A stretch of DNA of 8,834 nt from Methanobrevibacter sp. (GCA_021442885.1 JABUVA010000016.1:57519-66352); one strand, 5' to 3'. Shown: positions 1-6,138, counted from the stretch's first letter. Translations and numbers: made by a program. Notes: a model not told the origin generated them from the letters alone.

Positions 1-924
1 ATTTGCACCAGTAGGTCTTCCAAACCATTTAAATGGTGATTGTGGTGATAAATAGACTTCATCATTTTTAACAGCATCTAATTCTGACCATTTTGAGTCT
101 GTTTTTACAGATTTATAGAAATCTGGACTAGTGGTTATAATAACATCTGGATTCCAACTTATTACTTGTTCTATTGAAACCTGGAATCCTGAACTAGTAT
201 TTCCTTGATCCACATTATTAGCAACATTATCACCACCAACTAGGTTGATTTGTTGAGACTGAGGTGCTGATGGAGGTACAGTTTGAAGTCCATCATTTCC
301 TTCAGCAAAGTATACCTTTTTATGCTCCGATATGCTGGTAGCTCTTTGTTTAACTAAAGAGAGGTATTTGTTATTAAAATCAGCTAAATCATTAGCTTTA
401 TCTTGACTACCAACAATTTCTCCCATAAACGTTATAGAATTAGACATATTCTCAAGGTGGCTCGAATCAGTTACAGCAACAACAGGGATTTCACCGAATT
501 TTTGTTGACGCTCATTAACTGTATCAAGAGTTGTTTCACCTTCATCTAGAGATTCTACTACAATATCTGGTTCTGATGCTATAAATTCTTCATAACTTCC
601 AGTTTGTGAACCAAACCATCCTCCTACTACAGGTAGGTTCTTATATTGGTTAGGTACATATTTTTCTTCATATTCATTCCATGCGAAGCTTAATCCTGCA
701 AGCTTATCTGGAGCAATCATATATAATATTGTAGTCATTGGAGGAGAGGTAGCTACAACTTTATTTATTGAAGCTGGAATCTGAATTGACCTATTTGCCA
801 TGTCAGTAATATTTTTTGAGCCTTTATTCTCAACTGTTGAAGGAGTTAAGAATACTTGAGCTGCTACTCCACAAATAACTAAAATAATTAAAATTAAAAT
901 AATTATTTTACTTTTTTTCTCCAT
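1..924 (-). CDS. ABC transporter substrate-binding protein, iron/cobalamin/metal-chelate type (3' end beyond the window)
   Basis: Extracytoplasmic binding protein of the TroA/BtuF/FhuD-like class that delivers a metal, siderophore or corrinoid to an ABC importer. The frame runs unbroken for 308 residues from ATG 924-922 to the window edge, so the C-terminus is missing. Residues 1-4 are charged (MEKK) and about 5-25 form one hydrophobic segment ending VICGVAA. There is no good lipobox (VIC lacks G/A/S before Cys), so I read it as a membrane anchor or uncleaved signal. Family features are the NRSIQIPASINKVVATSP strand near residue 45, an APDKLAGLSF segment, EPDIVVE, and the late VISWNPDVIIT and SPFKWFGRPTGAN blocks. 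A GTGAT Shine-Dalgarno fragment (932-928) supports the start. It diverges from fdhD. The substrate cannot be told: iron, cobalamin, or molybdate/tungstate (MolA-like proteins share this fold) are all possible. Confidence 0.88.
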   Translation of the reverse strand, partial: MEKKSKIIILILIILVICGVAAQVFLTPSTVENKGSKNITDMANRSIQIPASINKVVATSPPMTTILYMIAPDKLAGLSFAWNEYEEKYVPNQYKNLPVVGGWFGSQTGSYEEFIASEPDIVVESLDEGETTLDTVNERQQKFGEIPVVAVTDSSHLENMSNSITFMGEIVGSQDKANDLADFNNKYLSLVKQRATSISEHKKVYFAEGNDGLQTVPPSAPQSQQINLVGGDNVANNVDQGNTSSGFQVSIEQVISWNPDVIITTSPDFYKSVKTDSKWSELDAVKNDEVYLSPQSPFKWFGRPTGAN

Positions 925-978
925 AGTATCACAAAATTTTTTATAATCAACATGATAAAATAATACTAAAATTAGATA

Positions 979-988
979 ATCATATGAT
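979..988. promoter_or_regulatory. Palindrome in the divergent binding-protein/fdhD promoter region
   Basis: ATCATATGAT is a perfect 10-base palindrome near the middle of the 138-base divergent gap (925-1062). It lies about 25 bases upstream of the likely fdhD TATA box and about 55 bases upstream of the minus-strand start. The position suits a shared operator, but short AT-rich palindromes are common by chance in this DNA and no regulator is shown to bind. Confidence 0.3.
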
Positions 989-1009
989 ATGAATAAGTTT
1001 ATAATTCAA

Positions 1010-1058
1010 TTTATAAATAATTTTCTAAATAATAATGTTAAAATAGAGCCATAGGTGG
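1010..1058 (+). promoter_or_regulatory. fdhD promoter and ribosome binding site
   Basis: TTTATAAATA at 1010-1019 is a good archaeal TATA box and would place the transcript start near 1037-1042, leaving a leader of about 20-25 bases. AGGTGG at 1053-1058 lies 4 bases before the fdhD ATG at 1063 and matches the methanogen anti-Shine-Dalgarno (GGAGGTGAT), which fixes this ATG as the start. Confidence 0.55.
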
Positions 1059-1062
1059 ATAA

Positions 1063-1818
1063 ATGAAAAGAATAGAAAATGTAAAAGCATTAAAATATTA
1101 TGATGGAAGTTTAGAAGAATGTGATGAAGTATTGGTAAATGATAAAACAGCTAATTTAACAATAAATAATGAAATAAGACGTAGCTTCTCTGTAATAGAA
1201 GATTCACTTGAAGAATTCACAATTGGCTACTTATTTAACGAAAACTTAATCAAATCAATTGAAGACGTTATAAAAATTAATGTAAATGGAACAGAAATAG
1301 ATGTTGAAATAAAAGACAAAGTATTTGAAAATAATGAAACAATATTATGTTCTGACTCTTCAGGTGGTTGTAGAACAAAAATAAAAAACATAAATAAAGT
1401 AAAATCAGATTTAACAGTAACATCTGGAGAATTAATAGCTAAAATTGAAGAATTAAAAAATAAAGCTGAAATATGGCAACAAACAGGAGGCACTCATGTA
1501 GCAGGCCTTGTATATAAAGATAAATTCATTGTAAAAGAAGATGTAAGTCGTCATGTTGCAGTAGATAAAGTAATTGGATATGGAATACTTAATGACTTTG
1601 ATTTATCAAATAGCTATGTAATTTATAGTGGTAGAATGCCTGCAGACATGGTTATAAAAATAACAAGAGTTGGAATTCCAATTCTAGCATCAAATGCAGC
1701 ACCTTCTCTTTCTGGATATGAAATAGCTGAAAAAGGAGGAGTTACATTAGTTGGTTTTATTCGTGGTCAACGTTTTAATGTTTATAATAATTTAGGAAGA
1801 GTAATATTTGATAAATAA
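1063..1818 (+). CDS. fdhD: FdhD, formate dehydrogenase sulfurtransferase/accessory protein
   Basis: FdhD passes sulfur from a cysteine desulfurase to the molybdenum/tungsten bis-pyranopterin cofactor and so activates cytoplasmic formate dehydrogenase. The 251 residues are normal for the family. Conserved blocks are SDSSGGCR (97-104), TGGTHVAGLV, VSRHVAVDKVIGYGI (family RHNAxDKxxG), YSGRMPADMVIKITRVGIPILASNAAP, and the C-terminal GGVTLVGFIRGQRFNVYN. The usual CxxC sulfur-carrying pair is not present in that form: the cysteines here are Cys96 and Cys103 with six residues between them, and the Asn of RHNA is Val. No fdhA/fdhB lies in the window. The gene diverges from a binding-protein gene and converges with the hexuloisomerase gene, with stop codons 5 bases apart, so it is probably a single-gene transcript. 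Family assignment is firm; full activity with the altered cysteine spacing is inferred. Confidence 0.93.
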   Translation: MKRIENVKALKYYDGSLEECDEVLVNDKTANLTINNEIRRSFSVIEDSLEEFTIGYLFNENLIKSIEDVIKINVNGTEIDVEIKDKVFENNETILCSDSSGGCRTKIKNINKVKSDLTVTSGELIAKIEELKNKAEIWQQTGGTHVAGLVYKDKFIVKEDVSRHVAVDKVIGYGILNDFDLSNSYVIYSGRMPADMVIKITRVGIPILASNAAPSLSGYEIAEKGGVTLVGFIRGQRFNVYNNLGRVIFDK

Positions 1819-1823
1819 TTACT

Positions 1824-2414
1824 CTATTCTAAAACAGTGTGTCTTGCTTTTAAATCACTTTCTGTTTGCTCCATTACTTCCATTAACTCAGAAACTAAAC
1901 CATCTAAAAATACAAGACTTGTTAATTCAAATGCAGTACCTAATGGAGTAAGTGATGTGTAATTTCCATGAATTTGACGTTTCATATAATTTTTATCATC
2001 AGCTTCTACTTTTGTTCTTCCTTTAACAAAAATATAAGAATCTGCTAATTTACCTAAACTTGATTCTGGATATGATGTTAATGCTAATACGTTAGCCCCC
2101 CTATTTTTAGCTATTTTTGCAGGAGATACAATAGTACTAGTTTCACCAGATCCTGAAATAGCTATTAAACAATCTCCTTCATTAATTGCAGGAGTTGTAG
2201 TTTCACCAACCACATAAGTACTAATTCCTAAATGCATTAATCTCATAGCAAATGCTTTTGCAGCTAAACCAGACCTTCCAGCACCTATTACAAAAATATT
2301 ATTAGACTCTCCAATAATATTAATAAACTTTTTAACATCATCTTCATTTAAATAATCTTCAGCATTTCTAATATTGTCTAAAATTGCATTAATAGCATCT
2401 TTCATTATTTCCAT
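1824..2414 (-). CDS. hxlB: 6-phospho-3-hexuloisomerase (SIS domain)
   Basis: Interconverts 3-hexulose-6-phosphate and fructose-6-phosphate. In methanogens this is the second step of the reversed ribulose monophosphate pathway, which makes pentose phosphates in organisms lacking the oxidative pentose route. The 196 residues form one SIS domain: GAGRSG at 44-49, a long helix LAAKAFAMRLMHLG, GETTTPAI at 70-77, the sugar-phosphate loop SGSGET at 87-92, and a C-terminal tail with the RQIHGN-SLTPLGTAFE stretch typical of the archaeal enzyme. I keep ATG 2414 because GGGAA lies 6 bases upstream (2425-2421); Met4 at 2405 has no site of its own. The hexulose-6-phosphate synthase partner is not in the window. 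It diverges from the ModE-like regulator across 67 bases and converges with fdhD. Confidence 0.92.
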   Translation of the reverse strand: MEIMKDAINAILDNIRNAEDYLNEDDVKKFINIIGESNNIFVIGAGRSGLAAKAFAMRLMHLGISTYVVGETTTPAINEGDCLIAISGSGETSTIVSPAKIAKNRGANVLALTSYPESSLGKLADSYIFVKGRTKVEADDKNYMKRQIHGNYTSLTPLGTAFELTSLVFLDGLVSELMEVMEQTESDLKARHTVLE

Positions 2415-2454
2415 TTTATCTTCCCAAAATATTTGAATTTTAGTTAATTATTAA

Positions 2455-2481
2455 TTATATTTAATTTTATATATTAAATTA
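2455..2481 (+). promoter_or_regulatory. TATA box and dyad directly at the regulator start
   Basis: TTATATTTAA at 2455-2464 is centred about 25 bases before the regulator ATG at 2482, the normal archaeal TATA-to-start distance. Transcription should therefore begin at or next to the ATG. No G-rich Shine-Dalgarno occurs in the 40 bases before it, so the message is probably leaderless. ATTTAAT (2459-2465) and ATTAAAT (2473-2479) form a dyad with a 7-base spacer that overlaps the promoter and could be an autoregulatory site; the AT-richness makes this weak. Confidence 0.4.
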
Positions 2482-3348
2482 ATGAATTTCAAAAGTAATG
2501 GTCTTATTAGTTTAGAAATAGATGGTAAAATTTATGATTATAAATTATATAATACCTTAAAATCACTATCAAAAACATATTCTCAGAGAAAATCTGCAAA
2601 AGAACTTGGAATTTCCCATGCTGTTTTAAATAGACGAATTAAAAAAGCAGAAGATAAGATAGGACTTCGAATTGTTGAAAAAATAGGATCTGGAAGTGTT
2701 CTTACAATAGATGGAATGAATCTTTTAAAAGAATATGAAAATTATTATCACCAGATTGCAAAAACTGAAAATATTACTATTGGAGGAGGCCATATTGTTT
2801 CAGGGCTTTTAGAGTCAATTACCCAACCATTTGAAATATCAGTTTATAGTAGTAATGATTCAAATTCATTTAAATTAGCAAAAAGAGATGTTATTGATAT
2901 ATTGGCATTAGATGATCCATTAATTGCTTTTGAAAAAGATCTTAATTTTACTCCTATTGGCTTTGATTATCTTGTTTTAATTACAGGTAAAAATTCAAAA
3001 CCAATTAAAAGTATTAATGATTTAAAAAATCTTGATTTTGTAGCAGTAAATGGATCGGCTCAAAGACTTGCATGGAATACACTTGAACATTATGATATCC
3101 CATATAATATAGTTAAAACTGTTAACTCCCAATTTGATGCTTATAAAATGGTTAAAAATTCAGATAATCTCCATAGTTTTTTAAATGCTAGCTATTTTAA
3201 TGGAAATGATATATTAAAACATGATACTCGACATGCAATTAGTTTAGTTCAAATTAATGAAGAAAAAGAAGAAGTTTTTGATTTTATTGAGTTTTTATTA
3301 AATGATGGTCAAAAAGAGATTGTTAAACAAGGTTTTAGTTCCATATAA
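2482..3348 (+). CDS. ModE/LysR-type winged-helix regulator with substrate-binding-like domain
   Basis: Predicted DNA-binding transcription regulator of 288 residues. Residues 20-85 form a ModE/LysR-type winged helix: the helix-turn-helix is about 35-57 (QRKSAKELGISHAVLNRRIK), followed by the wing IVEKIGSGSVLTIDG. From about residue 98 (ITIGGGHIVSGLL) to the end it resembles the periplasmic-binding-protein-like domain found fused to ModE-type helices in methanogens, with two lobes and a VAVNGSAQRLAWNTL crossover near 190. The ligand is probably a small anion or metal-related compound; molybdate/tungstate is the usual guess for this architecture but the sequence does not show it. ATG 2482 has no Shine-Dalgarno, and no in-frame downstream Met occurs before the wing. 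It diverges from hxlB, which it may control, and lies near fdhD. Confidence 0.8.
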   Translation: MNFKSNGLISLEIDGKIYDYKLYNTLKSLSKTYSQRKSAKELGISHAVLNRRIKKAEDKIGLRIVEKIGSGSVLTIDGMNLLKEYENYYHQIAKTENITIGGGHIVSGLLESITQPFEISVYSSNDSNSFKLAKRDVIDILALDDPLIAFEKDLNFTPIGFDYLVLITGKNSKPIKSINDLKNLDFVAVNGSAQRLAWNTLEHYDIPYNIVKTVNSQFDAYKMVKNSDNLHSFLNASYFNGNDILKHDTRHAISLVQINEEKEEVFDFIEFLLNDGQKEIVKQGFSSI

Positions 3349-3416
3349 TAATACTTATAAAATGCTCTTAGATAATTAAAAATATCTTTAAACAATATAC
3401 TAATTATATCAAAATA

Positions 3417-3448
3417 TTGACCCAGACCCAAGTCAAAAACTTAAAATA
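3417..3448 (+). promoter_or_regulatory. Operator-like repeat and TATA box upstream of the kinase
   Basis: TTGAC (3417-3421) and GTCAA (3432-3436) form an inverted repeat enclosing most of a tandem GACCCA duplication (3419-3424 and 3425-3430). This is a conspicuously C-rich patch in very AT-rich DNA. It ends about four bases before CTTAAAATA (about 3440-3448), a plausible TATA box giving a transcript start near 3470 and a short leader to the kinase ribosome binding site. The position just upstream of the TATA box suits an activator site. The 139-base gap shows no clear terminator for the preceding regulator gene. Confidence 0.35.
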
Positions 3449-3482
3449 TGGTTTGAAATAATATTAAATTATCGAAAAAAAT

Positions 3483-3496
3483 AGGTAATGACTATG
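3483..3496 (+). promoter_or_regulatory. Ribosome binding site that decides the kinase start
   Basis: AGGT at 3483-3486 lies one base before ATG 3488, too close to serve it, but 7 bases before ATG 3494. The same AGGTAAT arrangement lies 6 bases before the thiC ATG at 7528. The start is therefore ATG 3494 (protein beginning MAKNKDLL), not the ATG two codons upstream. Confidence 0.65.
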
Positions 3497-4414
3497 GCGA
3501 AAAATAAAGATTTATTAGCAGTTGGACATACTGCGCTTGATTATATTATAAAAGTGGAAGATTTCCCTAAAGCTAATTTTTCAGCACCAATAACAGATAT
3601 GAAAACCTTTAATGGAGGAGCAGCTGCAAATGTGGCGATAATTGGAGCTACCCTTGGTTTAAACACAGCTCTTGTATCTGCAGTAGGTGGGGATTTTAAA
3701 GATAGTTCTTACTATAAAAAAATGAAAAACCTTAATATAGATACAGACTCATTAATAATAATTCCAGGAGAAGCTACTCCAACTGCTTTTGTAATGACAA
3801 ATGATAATGATGATCAGATTAGTTACTTCTATTGGGGAGCTGCAAAAGAATTTGCAAAAAGTAAAGTCCCTAAAAAAGCTATTGGTTCAGTAGAAGCAGT
3901 ACATTTAGCAACAGGAGATCCTGATTTCAACTGGAAATGTAGTAAACAAGCAAAGGATGAAGACTTATTAATTTCATTTGACCCAGGCCAAGATTTAGGA
4001 ATGTACTCAAATGAAAAGCTTAAAGATGTCCTTGAAAACACTACAATTCTTTTTGGAAATCATTACGAAATTGAAAGGATTTGTGACAATTTAGAAGTTG
4101 ATATCCAAGGTTTAAGAGAAATTGGTCCTGATATTGTAGTTAAAACTTGTGGAGCAAATGGTAGTGAAATCTATTCTAATGATGATAAAATAGCTATTGA
4201 TGCTATAAAAACTACAGCTATTGATCCAACAGGAGCTGGAGATTCCTTTAGAGCAGGATTTTTAACTAGATTCATTAATGGAGAATCTATACTTGAATCA
4301 GCAAAATTTGCATCTACAGTATCCTCTTTTATTGTAGAAGAGCAAGGTTGTCAAACAAAAGCACCTAGCTTTGATGAAGCATACGAAAGAATGACTGAAT
4401 TCTACAAAAACTAA
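3494..4414 (+). CDS. PfkB-family carbohydrate/nucleoside kinase (MJ0406-like)
   Basis: ATP-dependent sugar or nucleoside kinase of the ribokinase/PfkB superfamily. Counting from the upstream ATG at 3488 (subtract two for the chosen start), motif 1 is FNGGAAANVAIIGATLG (41-57) with the substrate-binding GG, and motif 2 is DPTGAGDSFRAGF (246-258) with the anion hole GAG and catalytic Asp252. LISFDPGQDL and LFGNHYEIERI are further family segments. The closest match I recognise is the methanogen broad-specificity nucleoside kinase represented by MJ0406, which acts on guanosine, inosine and cytidine; ribokinase and other sugar kinases share the same motifs, so the substrate is inferred. It stands alone between its own promoter and a T-tract terminator. 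No truncation is seen, and about 306 residues is normal for the family. Confidence 0.88.
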   Translation: MAKNKDLLAVGHTALDYIIKVEDFPKANFSAPITDMKTFNGGAAANVAIIGATLGLNTALVSAVGGDFKDSSYYKKMKNLNIDTDSLIIIPGEATPTAFVMTNDNDDQISYFYWGAAKEFAKSKVPKKAIGSVEAVHLATGDPDFNWKCSKQAKDEDLLISFDPGQDLGMYSNEKLKDVLENTTILFGNHYEIERICDNLEVDIQGLREIGPDIVVKTCGANGSEIYSNDDKIAIDAIKTTAIDPTGAGDSFRAGFLTRFINGESILESAKFASTVSSFIVEEQGCQTKAPSFDEAYERMTEFYKN

Positions 4415-4484
4415 TCTTTTTTTCTTTTGTGGGACAAACAAGTGTCTTTTAAATCTTGTTATAGGAACCCATTTCTTTTTTTTT
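4415..4484 (+). terminator. Tandem T-tract terminators after the kinase
   Basis: Directly after the kinase stop codon lies TCTTTTTTTCTTTT (4415-4428), followed by a second run of nine T at 4476-4484. Archaeal RNA polymerase stops at such T-rich runs without a stable hairpin, so these are read as terminators isolating the kinase from the accessory region to the right. Confidence 0.55.
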
Positions 4485-4724
4485 GGTTTTGTATGTCAGT
4501 ACAACTATTAGTATGTTGTTAACCTTGTGCAACAAGCTAGAGTCTCCCTCCATTTTTATAAATCAGTATAATATAGGAATTTCCATTGCAGTTACGGCGA
4601 AATGTTCTCTCCATTAAACTTTTAACTAAATAATCAGTTAGGAAGTATCACATATGGAATGTCTAAGGATTAAATATAGGTATTCAAGCATTAGGCTGAT
4701 TGTGAATGATACTGAATTTTATGA
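4485..4724. other. Non-coding stretch with short hairpins, possible decayed left end of a mobile element
   Basis: No frame is open for any useful length. Several small inverted repeats cluster here: ACAAC (4501-4505) with GTTGT (4515-4519), CTTGT-GCA-ACAAG (4524-4536), and TTGTT (4516-4520) with AACAA (4531-4535). Such a cluster about 200 bases before the TnpB-like frame could be the left end of an IS200/IS605-type element that has lost most of its middle, but each hairpin alone is unremarkable. Confidence 0.2.
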
Positions 4725-4940
4725 AAGGTAGAGGATTTCGAAGGAATTAAATGCCACTATAATCGAAAGATGGGAGGAAACTTGATATTGGAGCATTATA
4801 ACAGTGAGCAGATAGAGCATCCAAGTGTATGCTTAAGTAGAAACACTGCTACTTTTGAAAGGGGAATTGCACGAATATAAAACGAAAATAACAGAAATAA
4901 CTTAAATAAGCAGGAATCTGACAGGAGGAATGATAAGTGA
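4725..4940 (+). pseudogene. Candidate remnant of an IS200/IS605-type TnpB C-terminus
   Basis: The frame from 4725 is open for 51 codons to a stop at 4878-4880 and then for 19 more to TGA 4938-4940. This is unusually long for this AT-rich non-coding DNA. The translation contains FEGIKCHYNRKMGGNLILEH, then EQIEHPSVC and a terminal NKQES. These resemble, with losses, the TnpB zinc-finger end (FKCPxC...DRDxNGARNIL), the VERPTV-like stretch and the KQE tail of archaeal TnpB proteins. The first zinc-finger half and the RuvC part are absent or unrecognisable, and stops interrupt the upstream frame. Two hairpins follow the last stop, as at an element right end. The similarity is recalled from family patterns, not computed; a chance open frame remains possible. 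Confidence 0.38.
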
Positions 4941-4949
4941 TGTTTTAAA

Positions 4950-4991
4950 ACTCAAGATAAAATTTTGAGTCTAGCATTTCTTTACATGCTA
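4950..4991 (+). repeat. Two consecutive hairpins, possible IS200/IS605 right end
   Basis: Hairpin one is 4950-4970: ACTCAAGAT pairs with ATTTTGAGT around a 3-base AAA loop, nine pairs with one G-T. Hairpin two is 4972-4991: TAGCAT pairs with ATGCTA around 8 bases. They lie one base apart and begin 10 bases after the last stop of the TnpB-like frame, where IS200/IS605 elements keep the subterminal palindrome that TnpA binds. No transposase gene is present to move them. Confidence 0.45.
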
Positions 4992-5090
4992 CCATTTTTG
5001 TGTTTATTCATATATTCACGTTTAGCAAAAAGTTATTATTAATTAAAGATATAATGATAAAATAACTGTAATTGAATAAGATATTGAATT

Positions 5091-5115
5091 CTTTTAATAT
5101 TATTAAAAGTTTTTT
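5091..5115 (+). terminator. Hairpin-plus-T terminator upstream of the toxin-antitoxin operon
   Basis: CTTTTAAT (5091-5098) and ATTAAAAG (5102-5109) form a perfect 8-base-pair stem with a 3-base loop, followed at once by six T (5110-5115). The layout is that of an intrinsic terminator reading rightward and would shield the toxin-antitoxin promoter from transcription entering from the left. The stem is nearly all A-T pairs, so the T-run may matter more than the hairpin. Confidence 0.5.
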
Positions 5116-5134
5116 ACTAGTTGCTATTCATTTA

Positions 5135-5239
5135 TTTAAATATATATTAAATTATCATTTAATTATGTTTAAATACGAAAAGTTACAATTTATTAAATAT
5201 TTTTAAATTGTTATTAGTTGTAATTTTTTATTAGGAGGT
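5135..5239 (+). promoter_or_regulatory. Promoter, dyad operator candidate and strong RBS of the toxin-antitoxin operon
   Basis: TTTAAATATATATT (5135-5148) is a TATA-like element; a second AT-rich TATA candidate lies at about 5192-5204. ACAATTT (5185-5191) and AAATTGT (5205-5211) form a 27-base dyad with a 13-base spacer covering the second candidate, so a bound repressor could block it. Antitoxin autorepression through such sites is common in type II modules, but for this pair it is inference. AGGAGGT at 5233-5239, 7 bases before the ATG at 5247, is the closest match to the full Shine-Dalgarno in the window and predicts strong antitoxin translation. Confidence 0.45.
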
Positions 5240-5246
5240 TAAAACA

Positions 5247-5762
5247 ATGAATGAAGATATTATATTCGATAAAGAAAAATTTAAAGTATTGATTCACTAC
5301 ATTATAAGTAAGTGTGATTCTAAAGATGATTTTGGAAAAACAGTACTTTATAAGTTGGCCTATTTTTCTGATTTCAATTATTATGAATTATACGAAAAGC
5401 CAATTTCTGGGGCTAAATATGTTCGTAAAACACATGGTCCAATTCCCCCAATATTTGATGAAGAAATAAAAGCTGAATTAATTAATGAACATAAAATAAA
5501 AGAAATTAAGGAGTATTCGCATTATCCAAGATATAAATATAAGTCATTAAAAAATCCAAATTTGGAGTTGTTATCAGAAAATGAAATCTTTACAATTGAT
5601 AATGTAATAAATATGTTATCTCACATGAATGCTACACAAATTAGCAAATATTCACATGGGGATCTTCCATGGAGAATTGCAAAAAATGACGAAGAATTAG
5701 ATTATGAATATGTATTCTATCGTGAACCAGAATACAGTGTGAGGAAATATGAGGATAAATGA
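5247..5762 (+). CDS. Panacea-domain (DUF4065, SocA-like) antitoxin
   Basis: A 171-residue cytoplasmic protein with the Panacea/DUF4065 fold, known as a versatile antitoxin domain that neutralises many unrelated toxins and also found in the SocA proteolytic adaptor and phage-associated GepA proteins. Hallmarks are KLAYFSDF (36-43), the loop SGAKYVRKTHGPIPP (54-68) and the C-terminal SHGDLPWRIAKNDEELDYEYVFY segment. The domain fills almost the whole protein, with no added N-terminal DNA-binding domain, so any autoregulation would need the Panacea domain itself or the toxin complex. It is the first gene of a two-gene operon and its end overlaps the toxin start by 14 bases, the usual antitoxin-first order. 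The family assignment is fairly sure; neutralisation of this particular neighbour is inferred from linkage. Confidence 0.82.
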   Translation: MNEDIIFDKEKFKVLIHYIISKCDSKDDFGKTVLYKLAYFSDFNYYELYEKPISGAKYVRKTHGPIPPIFDEEIKAELINEHKIKEIKEYSHYPRYKYKSLKNPNLELLSENEIFTIDNVINMLSHMNATQISKYSHGDLPWRIAKNDEELDYEYVFYREPEYSVRKYEDK

Positions 5763-6138
5763 ACTAGAAGGATATAAATTTGATTCTCTTCCAATTTTTG
5801 ATAAAGAATATGATAAAATACTGCGAAAGCATAAATGTCCTACATTAGAAGAGGATTTTAAAAGATTACAAAAAACTTTAGTTCAAAATCTAAAGGAATC
5901 AGAAAAATTCCCCAAGCATATTTGTAACAGAATTTCAGGATTAGACTCAAATGTTTGCGAACCTGCATTCATTGTTAAAAATTTCCGTTGTAAAGGAATA
6001 GGTGGAGGTTCAAGATCAAAATTTAGAATTACATTTGTATATTTTCCAGAGGAAGGTATTATAAAGTTCGTTGAATTCTTCATCAAAAGTAAAAAGAATA
6101 TTGAAAATAAACAGAGAATTAATAATATGTTCAAATAA
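5749..6138 (+). CDS. Putative RelE/ParE-like toxin paired with the Panacea antitoxin
   Basis: A 129-residue basic protein. I do not recognise a precise family, but the layout is RelE-like. Residues 14-50 form an amphipathic helical hairpin (PIFDKEYDKILRK and LEEDFKRLQKTL). About 74-114 follow the RelE beta-sheet: FIVKNFRCKGIGGGSRSKFR, ITFVYF, IIKFVEFFIKSKK. Lys and Arg in the later strands (Arg80, Lys82, Arg89, Lys91, Arg93, Lys113) could bind RNA and stand where RelE-type mRNA interferases keep their active site. Four Cys (30, 59, 70, 81) are unusual for RelE but form no clear metal motif. ATG 5749 lies inside the antitoxin gene; GAGG at 5741-5744 provides a weak ribosome site, so translation is likely coupled to the antitoxin and lower. 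ParE-like gyrase poisoning is the main alternative. Confidence 0.68.
   Translation: MRINELEGYKFDSLPIFDKEYDKILRKHKCPTLEEDFKRLQKTLVQNLKESEKFPKHICNRISGLDSNVCEPAFIVKNFRCKGIGGGSRSKFRITFVYFPEEGIIKFVEFFIKSKKNIENKQRINNMFK

Noticed and set aside
1227..1493. Minus-strand frame inside fdhD
   Set aside because: Antisense shadow of a well-conserved gene, with no ribosome site or protein family features.
3488..3493. Kinase start at the first ATG
   Set aside because: Only one base separates it from AGGT, while the ATG at 3494 has the same spacing pattern as thiC.
3829..4041. Minus-strand frame inside the kinase gene
   Set aside because: Antisense shadow of a conserved coding region.
4485..4992. Group II intron or tRNA/rRNA remnant
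   Set aside because: No GTGYG-like 5' end paired with a domain V fold, and no tRNA cloverleaf or T-loop sequence was found.
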